From assembly GCA_017934425.1 (NCBI GenBank), contig JAGBJO010000027.1, positions 1 through 40,298 of the forward strand: DNA of 40,298 nucleotides, written 5' to 3'. Of this stretch, positions 1 to 6,203 are shown one piece after another (position 1 is the first letter of the stretch; every line of letters starts with the position of its first letter). The position numbers were made by a program, and so were the translations under genes. The notes beneath the pieces were generated by a model. That model saw only the letters and a list, made by a program, of their open reading frames with translations, did no database searches and had not been told where the DNA came from. The stretch is from Ruminococcus sp. (GTDB lineage Bacteria; Bacillota; Clostridia; Oscillospirales; Ruminococcaceae).

Positions 1-17
1 TGCACGTCTTTTCGTCA

Positions 18-97
18 AATTTTGCCGGTGACTGCGTTAAAAATCCTTGAAGGGCGACAGCCCGTCGGCGGATTTTTGCCTTGTCACCGACAAAATT
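18..97. repeat. Imperfect palindrome (large hairpin)
   Basis: Bases 18-32 pair with 83-97 (AATTTTGCCGGTGAC against GTCACCGACAAAATT, one mismatch), and 39-46 pair with 70-77 (AAAAATCC/GGATTTTT). The two stems are separated by small internal loops, and the apical part contains GGGCGACAGCCC. It looks like an intergenic palindromic repeat or a MITE-like remnant. No T-run follows, so it is not a standard terminator. Its role is unknown. Confidence 0.6.
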
Positions 98-167
98 ATG
101 CCTGAAAATCCGTACATTCACCCTATGTGGACAGGTTCTAACTTAAACTGCCCTGCGAGGTGATAAC

Positions 168-635
168 ATGGATACTAAGATATTATATCACGGAAGTTCT
201 CAGATAGTTGAGTTTCCGGAAATACGAACAGCAAAATATAATAAGGATTTTTACTTTGGTTTTTACTGCACTCTCATGCCAGAACAGGCTAAGCGCTGGG
301 CTACAAGATTTACAGGGCAAGGTATATTGAATGAATACAGATATACTCCTGATAGCACGCTGAAAGTTCTTCATTTTCCTGAAATGACAGAAGAATGGCT
401 TGATTTCATAGCTGACTGTCGGCTTAGAAAACCGCATAACTATGACATTGTGGAAGGCCCTATGGCTGATGATACTATATTTAACTTTGTGCAGGACTTT
501 GTAGACGAGAAAATATCGAGAGCCGCCTTCTGGGAACTTGCAAGATTCAAGAAACCTACGCATCAGATAAGTTTCCATACTGCAAGGTCACTCACTACTC
601 TTGAATTTTTGAAAGGATATGAGGTGTATGACTAA
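168..635 (+). CDS. DUF3990 family protein (ADP-ribosyltransferase-like fold)
   Basis: This 155-residue soluble protein has the pattern I associate with DUF3990: YHGSS near the N-terminus, a K-D-F-x-F-G-F-Y block, the QA-x-x-WA segment, and YDIVEGPMADD in the middle. DUF3990 proteins are thought to adopt an ADP-ribosyltransferase-like fold, and they often sit in small two- or three-gene modules of gut Firmicutes; the biochemical activity is not established. The start is chosen because GAGGTGAT lies just upstream of the ATG. The 3' end overlaps the next gene by 8 bases, so the two are probably co-translated. The usual small DUF3791 partner would lie upstream, and only 167 bases precede this gene in the window. 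The region is more AT-rich than the housekeeping genes further on, which fits an accessory locus. Confidence 0.7.
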   Translation: MDTKILYHGSSQIVEFPEIRTAKYNKDFYFGFYCTLMPEQAKRWATRFTGQGILNEYRYTPDSTLKVLHFPEMTEEWLDFIADCRLRKPHNYDIVEGPMADDTIFNFVQDFVDEKISRAAFWELARFKKPTHQISFHTARSLTTLEFLKGYEVYD

Positions 636-1062
636 AAACGATTCTGCTTTATTCTATACTTGCAGCCTTATAGAGTTTATGAGCAGACTTCGCCATTTGA
701 AAAGAAGCGTTCTTGTGAACCTCCTTGGCGAAACTATAATTGGCAGGATTTACCGCAATTCAGATGTGCTTCACTGTGAAGTCATAGACTCCGTTGCCGA
801 TAAATTCATTGAACTTGCAAACATTCCGGAAGGAGACTTTGACAATGTTGCTGCCTGCAAGTACAATATCCCGGACTACTGGACGATAGGTGCGGTTTAT
901 GAAAGACTTATCGAGGACGTATCGGACGAAATAAACGCCAAAGCTATAATGGATGTCTATAATTCATGGATCAGTGACGCTATTTCAAATTACAACACTG
1001 ACTTCTATTATCAGCCCCGTGATTACATCAGAGAATGCTACCTTGAAGGAAAGGTACTTTGA
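628..1062 (+). CDS. Hypothetical protein paired with DUF3990
   Basis: A 144-residue soluble protein beginning MTKNDSALFYTCSLIEF. I do not recognise a named family. It has no signal peptide or membrane segment. Visible features are an aromatic N-terminal helix, a repeated V-x-x-LLG/IYR segment and an aromatic C-terminal half (DYWTIG, FYYQPRDYIRECY). An in-frame ATG also exists at 619, but the AAAGGATATGAGG sequence is better spaced for the ATG at 628. The gene overlaps the DUF3990 stop and is followed at once by a terminator, so the two form a compact two-gene unit like a toxin-antitoxin or effector-immunity pair. That reading rests on context only. Confidence 0.7.
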   Translation: MTKNDSALFYTCSLIEFMSRLRHLKRSVLVNLLGETIIGRIYRNSDVLHCEVIDSVADKFIELANIPEGDFDNVAACKYNIPDYWTIGAVYERLIEDVSDEINAKAIMDVYNSWISDAISNYNTDFYYQPRDYIRECYLEGKVL

Positions 1063-1065
1063 ATC

Positions 1066-1105
1066 AATGCTGTAGAGATGCAAAACTCTACAGCATTTTT
1101 ATTTT
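1066..1105 (+). terminator. Intrinsic terminator after the DUF3990 pair
   Basis: A perfect 12-bp stem (AATGCTGTAGAG with CTCTACAGCATT) with an 8-base loop is followed by TTTTATTTT. It lies three bases after the upstream stop codon. Confidence 0.9.
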
Positions 1106-1163
1106 GGATACTTTGATAAAGGCAACACCACCTGTTTCAAGCCGGAAATGCAGCTTGGTTTAA

Positions 1164-1745
1164 GTTGACCCGTCACATGGCGGCTTTGACGGCGGCTGTG
1201 TATCGGTGGAGGGAGTGCCGGAGAAGGGTATAAACCTCAGCATACTTCTTCGGCTGCGTGATCTGCTTGAAGTTTCCGGCTACAAAGTGAAAGTTACCCG
1301 TGACAGCGACAGGTCTATCCACGACGAGGGCATCGAGGGACTTGCAAACCAGAAAAGTTCGGACATGGACAATCGGCTTGCACTTTTCAACAGCGAGAGC
1401 AATGCTGTGTGCATATCTATTCACCAGAACCAGTTCACTGACCCGGTATACAGTGGCGCACAGATGTTTTATTCTGCCACGGATAAGCGGAGTGAAGTCC
1501 TTGCGAGGAGTTTGCAGGACAGTTTTCAGACGCTTTTGCAGCCGGACAATTCCCGTGAGATAAAGCTTTGCGGAAAGGAACTTTTCCTGTGCTATTACAG
1601 TGACAATCCCACGGTCATGGCGGAGTGCGGCTTTTTGTCGAACCCGGAGGAGGCAGCGCTTCTGAACACTGAGGAATACCAGGAAAAGGTTGCGCTGACC
1701 CTATTCAGCGGACTAACCACTTACCTCCAAACTGCGTCATCTTGA
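1164..1745 (+). pseudogene. 5'-truncated N-acetylmuramoyl-L-alanine amidase (Amidase_3, CwlD-like)
   Basis: The reading frame opens directly after a TAA at 1161-1163 and starts inside the catalytic domain with VDPSHGGFDGG, the first zinc-ligand motif (normally D-x-GHGG). Later family elements are present: the zinc-binding Glu in VPEKGINLS, the zinc His in CISIHQN, and the catalytic Glu in AECGFLSNPEE. Amidase_3 enzymes cleave the MurNAc-L-Ala bond of peptidoglycan. No ATG, GTG or TTG with a ribosome binding site precedes the first motif, and any signal peptide or first beta strand is missing. A GTG at 1206 could start translation but would lose the first zinc His. I therefore call it a gene remnant. 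Its stop codon lies at the border of the CAAGCTG/CAGCTTG-rich repeat that follows. Confidence 0.75.
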
Positions 1746-1747
1746 CC

Positions 1748-2034
1748 CAAGCTGAAGCCAGCTTGCAAGCTGAGCCAGCTTGACCGCATATCACGTTGAT
1801 GCTTGCTTACGCTCGCTTACTTTAAAAGAAACAGTACTTTTTACGTCGCTCAACCAAGTTTTTACGGATACTAAGTTCTCCGGTAGATTTGTAAAACTTG
1901 AAGTTTACAGCATTACCCGAATAGCACTTAGTCCCAGAACAAACCAAGTTGAGCGACGGCAAAAGTATATGTTCTATCAGGTGAGCGAGTATAACGAGCG
2001 ACAACGTGGGGGTGGTCAAGCTGACTCCAGCTTG
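1748..2034. repeat. Palindromic repeat, copy A
   Basis: A 248-bp imperfect palindrome (1776-2023) begins CAGCTTGACC and ends GGTCAAGCTG. The arms, near 1776-1865 and 1938-2023, are reverse complements of each other. The centre is itself palindromic (ACTAAGT ... TGTAAA-8 bases-TTTACA ... ACTTAGT). Extra CAAGCTG/CAGCTTG words flank it at 1748-1754, 1759-1765, 1766-1772 and 2028-2034. An inverted copy of the same length lies at 3158-3405, and a partial direct copy at 3417-3491. There is no transposase inside, so a MITE-like non-autonomous element is the simplest reading. The 343 bases between genes here hold this repeat and the promoter at its right edge. Confidence 0.85.
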
Positions 2035-2064
2035 TTGACAGGGGGAGGACTGGTGTGGTATAAT
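2035..2064 (+). promoter_or_regulatory. Consensus sigma-A promoter at the repeat edge
   Basis: TTGACA at 2035-2040, an 18-base spacer, and TATAAT at 2059-2064. The -35 box starts one base after the last CAGCTTG word of repeat copy A, so the promoter abuts the repeat. It drives the gene starting at 2089. Confidence 0.85.
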
Positions 2065-2088
2065 GTTTTTACGAAAGGAGAGGATACC

Positions 2089-3165
2089 GTGAAAAAAGTT
2101 AAACTTGTCTTGCCAGTTGTCGTCGCTCTGGCACTGGGGTTTACGGGCTATAGACTGTACGATCAGAAAATGCAGAAAGATACCGAGCATAAATACGAAA
2201 CCGCCGCCGCTGAGTATATAAGCGATAAGTACGGCTTTTCAGTCGATACTGAATACCAGAACGAGCAAGATGACCACATCGCATTGTATTCCGGATATGA
2301 GGACAGGGATTTCCTTATCTATAAAGATACAGCCACCGGGGAGTGGTATGACTCTTACCAGTACAGAGATGTGAAAAATGCGCTTGAGGAACAGCTAAAT
2401 AGCGAATTTCCTGACTGCACGATCAAAGATTTTTTTATGTATGGTAATGTGGGTTCGTTTTGCTTAACATTGGACAAGGACTCCATTTTTGACGGCGATA
2501 ATCTCGACGAGATAATGGAGAACGCTTCCGCTCACGTTGCTATATACGGCACTGATACCGATTTCCTCAGCAGTCCGCTTCTCAGTCAGCTTGAAAAGTG
2601 GAACGTTAATGGTACATTTATATCTTTCGATAGTACCGAACATATGGAGGAATATCTGAAAATGCTCTCCAATGAACCGGATAACACTATGTTTGCACCG
2701 TATATCCAGCAGGACGTGACCATTGACAAGGACGGTATACACAGCAATAGTTATAATATCAATGAGGGCGACGGTTTTAAGTATTGCTATCAGGGTGAAC
2801 AGGACATCTCCGCTAATGAATGTGACGCAGAGGAACTATTCACGAAGATTTACGGAACGCCTGCCTTTGAATCAGATCGTGCCAAAAGAGCGGAAAGCCT
2901 GCTTAGCAAGGCGTACACGTTCAGTGGAAAGGATAACGGCGATATCTACGTTTATTATCCACTATCGAATATTGAGGATACGAACGATTTCACAGTGGAT
3001 TGGTATGCGTTGGTAAACGGTCTTCCGGAACACAATGAATACACATCTGAATATATGCGTGAATACCCGAACTCTGCTTGCATGATCTTCGATGATAATA
3101 TCATTTTCAAGTTACCTGCCGGGGAAAGCCAGTCATTCTTTATATGCAAGCTGGAGCCAGCTTGA
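2089..3165 (+). CDS. Membrane-anchored extracytoplasmic protein of unknown function
   Basis: A 358-residue protein starting with GTG (VKKVKLVLPVVVALALGFTG). It has one N-terminal hydrophobic segment (about residues 5-20) with no lipobox Cys, so it is probably a single-pass membrane anchor with a soluble, acidic outside domain rich in Asp, Glu and Tyr. I do not recognise a family. The start is fixed by GAAAGGAGAGG at 2072-2082 and the consensus promoter just upstream. An in-frame extension back to 1780 runs through repeat copy A and is not believed. The last residues and the TGA stop lie inside repeat copy B, so the native C-terminus may have been replaced when the repeat inserted. The gene sits between two inverted repeat copies and looks like cargo. 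Confidence 0.7.
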   Translation: MKKVKLVLPVVVALALGFTGYRLYDQKMQKDTEHKYETAAAEYISDKYGFSVDTEYQNEQDDHIALYSGYEDRDFLIYKDTATGEWYDSYQYRDVKNALEEQLNSEFPDCTIKDFFMYGNVGSFCLTLDKDSIFDGDNLDEIMENASAHVAIYGTDTDFLSSPLLSQLEKWNVNGTFISFDSTEHMEEYLKMLSNEPDNTMFAPYIQQDVTIDKDGIHSNSYNINEGDGFKYCYQGEQDISANECDAEELFTKIYGTPAFESDRAKRAESLLSKAYTFSGKDNGDIYVYYPLSNIEDTNDFTVDWYALVNGLPEHNEYTSEYMREYPNSACMIFDDNIIFKLPAGESQSFFICKLEPA

Positions 3166-3411
3166 CCGCTTATCACGTTGTCGCTTGCTTACGCTCGCTC
3201 ACCTGATAGAACATATACTTTTGCCGTCGCTCAACTTGGTTTGTACTGGGACTAAGTGCTATTCGGGTAATGCTGTAAACTTCAAGTTTTTACAGTTATA
3301 CCGGAGAACTTAGTGCCAATGCAAACTTGGTTGAGCGACGGCAAAAGTTTTGTTTCTACATTGTAAGCGAGTTCACGAGCGTCAACGTGATATGCGGTCA
3401 AGCTGGCTCAG
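3147..3411. repeat. Palindromic repeat, copy B (inverted relative to copy A)
   Basis: A palindromic unit of 248 bp at 3158-3405, the same length as copy A, with the same CAGCTTGACC/GGTCAAGCTG ends. Its reverse complement matches copy A closely, including an identical stretch of over 40 bases in the right arm. It supplies the TGA stop of the gene at 2089-3165. Together with copy C it fills the stretch between that gene and hsdS. Confidence 0.85.
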
Positions 3412-3416
3412 CTTGG

Positions 3417-3516
3417 TTGAGCGACGGCAAAAGTATTTGTTCTATCAGGTGAGCGAGTTTAACGAGCGACACCGTGGGGGTGGTCAAGCTGACTACAGCT
3501 TGCAGCTTGCAGCTTG
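3417..3516. repeat. Partial palindromic repeat, copy C, and CAGCTTG tandem
   Basis: Bases 3417-3491 match copy A 1949-2023 in the same orientation with three differences in 75 positions. They are followed by three tandem CAGCTTG 7-mers at 3496-3516. Only the right arm of the palindrome is present. The minus-strand hsdS frame runs into this copy and ends within it. Confidence 0.85.
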
Positions 3517-4547
3517 TGTTTTAAAGAGGATAGTTCTTGCAGGCTTTGGAGTGTGCGGCGGGTGAATCCCTCTGTTTCAAGCACAAATTTCCGGAACTCC
3601 TTCTGCATCTTCATCGGCGGTATGACCTGCGGCTGCATCTTCATTATCCTGGTGTTCAGGTTCGGCTGCGTTCCCGACGGCGCTATGCTACGAAAATAAT
3701 CCACACGACTGCATAGCGACTGCATGAGAAATATCTCGTCCAGCCGTTCGTCAATATCCTCCAACGCCAGCCAGCCGTCATGGATACATCCCTCCACTGC
3801 CGTTATCTTCGCAAACCCCAGCGACACTCCGCAGGCTGCGAATATCACCGTTCCGGCAGGCACTTTATGGCTGCACAATGCGCCTTCCGGGGTTATCGTC
3901 CGGGCGGTTTCGGAAATGTATATGCTTTGCTCGTTCGCATCGCCTATGCGTATCCAGGGAACGCCGCTGCCCAGGAATTTTCCGATAGGTCGTGGCGACG
4001 AACCACGTACTATCCGGCAGACTTCACCAAGTCCTGCACCGGCGCACATATCCCCGAAAAGCTCGTTATACCGTGCATTTCGCAGGACTGGTATCAGGTC
4101 AAGCTGACGGCGGCGGGATTCTGCCGCATTTTCCAGTTCCCGGAAAGCGGCGGCAATACGGTTCTGTTCTTCAATGTCCGGCAGATGGATCTCCGCTTCC
4201 GTCAGATCTGAAAGCCGCAGATACTTTATCACGCCCCCCTTTGCACGCTGCTGCAAAACGGGGGCGTAGCTGTCTAAAAAGTACCACAGATACGGAACGG
4301 TCAGCCGTCTTTTGTCAAGACTTTCAATGACATAGGTTCGCTGGTAGGCATCGAATTTTCCGCAGTAATAGGTGACATTCACGCTGCCATTGCCGCTGAG
4401 TATGACACACTCGCAGTCAAAGCTGTAGGAGTTTATTCGCAAGGGTCTTGCGGCGCAGGTGAAGAACGGGTAATCTCCGTCCGCAGAGGCGGCATTTGCG
4501 TCGAGGCTGCCAGTGCGTATGCGGACGAGTTCGCCAAGCTTAGCCAT
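3459..4547 (-). CDS. hsdS: Type I restriction-modification specificity subunit HsdS
   Basis: A 362-residue protein with the two-part HsdS layout: a first target-recognition domain (about 1-105), a conserved helical spacer (about 120-165, IEEQNRIAAAFRELENA), a second target-recognition domain (about 170-300, containing SGVPWIRIGD and SGTQPNLN), and a second helical repeat (about 310-350). HsdS reads the DNA target for the HsdM methyltransferase. The ATG overlaps the hsdM stop by 8 bases (ATGGCTAA), so the two are translationally coupled. The last 17 or so residues are encoded by the CAGCTTG tandem and repeat copy C and are unlikely to be native. No hsdR is present on either side in this window. 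Confidence 0.9.
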   Translation of the reverse strand: MAKLGELVRIRTGSLDANAASADGDYPFFTCAARPLRINSYSFDCECVILSGNGSVNVTYYCGKFDAYQRTYVIESLDKRRLTVPYLWYFLDSYAPVLQQRAKGGVIKYLRLSDLTEAEIHLPDIEEQNRIAAAFRELENAAESRRRQLDLIPVLRNARYNELFGDMCAGAGLGEVCRIVRGSSPRPIGKFLGSGVPWIRIGDANEQSIYISETARTITPEGALCSHKVPAGTVIFAACGVSLGFAKITAVEGCIHDGWLALEDIDERLDEIFLMQSLCSRVDYFRSIAPSGTQPNLNTRIMKMQPQVIPPMKMQKEFRKFVLETEGFTRRTLQSLQELSSLKHKLQAASCSQLDHPHGVAR

Positions 4548-5853
4548 TTATCAGCCCTCCCAGACGTTCCAGCGAAGCGCTTACCTTGCTTTCAAGTTCC
4601 TGTATACTGCACAGTATCTCAGCGGAGGAACGCTGAGTGCTGGGTGAGTTTTCGCTGATGCTCCGGTAGGTTCGCAGGGAAAGAACGTAGTCATTTGCAG
4701 CGATCTCCTCCCGGCTTACCAGAAAGCAGCCCTGCCTGTCCTTATGGTCAGTGCGTCGGCGGAAGTTCACCGCAATATCAGAAGCGGCAGTCTCCCTGGA
4801 AAAACTCTCGCTGTCGCAGAACCATACATTGTCGGTCTTGCCAGACTTTGTGAATATGAGTATTGCGGTACTTATACCGGCATAGGGGCGGAAAGTGCCG
4901 CCGGGCAGGGCAATTACGGCTTCAAGGCGGTTATCCTCCACCAGTGTCCGGCGAATTTCAAGGTGAGCGTGGGAAGTGCCGAAAAGCACTCCCTCAGGAA
5001 CGATTGACGCACATCTGCCGCCGCTGCGGAGAATCCTCAGAAACAGCCGCAGGAAAAGCAGTTCAGTCTTTTTGGTAGGTGAGGGGATAAGCAGGTCGGG
5101 GGACACGCTGTCACGGTCGAGCGAGCCGGTAAACGGCGGATTCGCCAGCACCAGCGAGTACGCATCGCTTATGGTGTCCTCTACAGAAAGGGAGTCGCCA
5201 CGTTTAACGTCCGGGGCGTTTACGCCGTGAAGAACCAGGTTCATAGCGCCGATACGGTGCATAGTCCGGTCGGTGTCCCAGCCGGAAAGTTCAGGGAGTG
5301 CGTCGTACCTTTTAAAGGAGTACTCCGCTGCTGCACATAGAAATCCAGCGCTTCCCATAGCTGGGTCGCAGACGGTGTCCTCCGGGGAAGGCTGCATCAG
5401 TTCCGCCATAAGCTGTATCACCGGGCGTGGGGTACGGAATTGCCCATTCGTGCCGCTGCTTGACAGCTTCGACAGCAGGTATTCGTACACATCGCCCATG
5501 ATGTCCTCGCCGGATATGCTCAGAGAACTTATGACCGTCACCGCCTTTTCCAGTACTTTAGGCGACGGCACAAGGAACAGCGCATCGTCCATATATTCAG
5601 GGAAACTTTTCTTCACTTCCGGGAATATTTTCTCCGCAAAAGCCGAAAACATCTCCTTTTCCGGCAGCTTTGCCGCTTCGCTCCAGGTAAGTGCAGGAGT
5701 ATACCTATGACTTGCACAGCTTCGCATTTCCAGAAGCCTTATGAATAAAAGGTGCGTAAGCTGCTCTGTCACAGTCAGGGGATTGGTCATGCCGTTGTTC
5801 CAGAAAAGAGTCAGCAGGGAGTCCAGCTTTGCTCTTGTTTCGCCTGATATCAT
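4540..5853 (-). CDS. hsdM: Type I restriction-modification DNA methyltransferase HsdM
   Basis: A 437-residue class I SAM-dependent N6-adenine methyltransferase. The SAM-binding motif I is DPAMGSAGF (about residues 163-171) and the catalytic motif is NPPF (about 238-241). The N6_Mtase signature GQFRTPRPV precedes motif I (about 137-145), and an N-terminal helical domain covers roughly residues 1-130. The start at 5853 is preferred because GAAAGAAGG lies just upstream; an in-frame extension to 5988 would run through the -10 promoter. It is somewhat shorter than typical HsdM proteins (about 500 residues). It should form an M2S1 modification enzyme with hsdS. Without hsdR nearby, the pair may be modification-only or use a distant HsdR. 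Confidence 0.9.
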   Translation of the reverse strand: MISGETRAKLDSLLTLFWNNGMTNPLTVTEQLTHLLFIRLLEMRSCASHRYTPALTWSEAAKLPEKEMFSAFAEKIFPEVKKSFPEYMDDALFLVPSPKVLEKAVTVISSLSISGEDIMGDVYEYLLSKLSSSGTNGQFRTPRPVIQLMAELMQPSPEDTVCDPAMGSAGFLCAAAEYSFKRYDALPELSGWDTDRTMHRIGAMNLVLHGVNAPDVKRGDSLSVEDTISDAYSLVLANPPFTGSLDRDSVSPDLLIPSPTKKTELLFLRLFLRILRSGGRCASIVPEGVLFGTSHAHLEIRRTLVEDNRLEAVIALPGGTFRPYAGISTAILIFTKSGKTDNVWFCDSESFSRETAASDIAVNFRRRTDHKDRQGCFLVSREEIAANDYVLSLRTYRSISENSPSTQRSSAEILCSIQELESKVSASLERLGGLING

Positions 5854-5883
5854 GGTCTGCCTTCTTTCGTGTAATATAGGAAT

Positions 5884-5892
5884 ATTATACCA
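5884..5892 (-). promoter_or_regulatory. Extended -10 promoter for hsdM-hsdS
   Basis: On the minus strand TGGTATAAT lies about 30 bases upstream of the hsdM start. The TGn extension is present, and no good -35 box is visible at the expected spacing. Confidence 0.55.
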
Positions 5893-6039
5893 CATTTCCA
5901 GCATCTTGTACAGTAGTGAAGCGGAATTTTCTATACTGGCAGGTAAGGAAATTACCATAAATGACAGAAAAATGGCATACAAAACCAAAAATCCTTGTTA
6001 TAATAAACATAAGAAATTGTTACAGGTTTATTAATAACG

Positions 6040-6082
6040 GACGAAATGAACAAGTGCCTATTCATAAAATGTTCATTTTGTC
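6040..6082. promoter_or_regulatory. Inverted repeat upstream of the xylanase promoter
   Basis: GACGAAATGAACA (6040-6052) and TGTTCATTTTGTC (6070-6082) form a 13-bp inverted repeat with one mismatch and a 17-base gap. It is centred about 45 bases upstream of the xylanase -35 box and is a candidate operator or activator site. The 350-base gap between hsdM and the xylanase holds this, two promoters and a leader hairpin. Confidence 0.45.
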
Positions 6083-6104
6083 CACCTCATCTGCGTTTTA
6101 TAGG

Positions 6105-6133
6105 TTGATTTAATGGGGAATGTAACTTATAAT
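6105..6133 (+). promoter_or_regulatory. Sigma-A promoter for the xylanase gene
   Basis: TTGATT at 6105-6110, a 17-base spacer, and TATAAT at 6128-6133, about 70 bases upstream of the ATG at 6204. Confidence 0.7.
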
Positions 6134-6158
6134 AAACACAAATAACCGACGTTTAACA

Positions 6159-6180
6159 TCTGCACTTAGGGAGGTGCAGA
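6159..6180 (+). promoter_or_regulatory. Leader hairpin before the xylanase RBS
   Basis: TCTGCAC (6159-6165) pairs with GTGCAGA (6174-6180) around an 8-base loop, ending about 10 bases before the GGGAGGG ribosome binding site. It could affect mRNA stability or translation. Confidence 0.4.
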
Positions 6181-6203
6181 CTATCAGAATGGGAGGGTCA
6201 TTT

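Noticed and set aside
1780-2088. Long N-terminal extension of the 2089-3165 gene through repeat copy A
   Set aside because: The extension is translated palindromic repeat, has no ribosome binding site, and would start upstream of the consensus promoter at 2035-2064. The GTG at 2089 has a strong site.
1748-3411. Invertible (phase-variable) segment between repeat copies A and B
   Set aside because: The promoter and gene both lie between the inverted copies and would flip together, so inversion would not switch expression. No recombinase gene is seen in the window.
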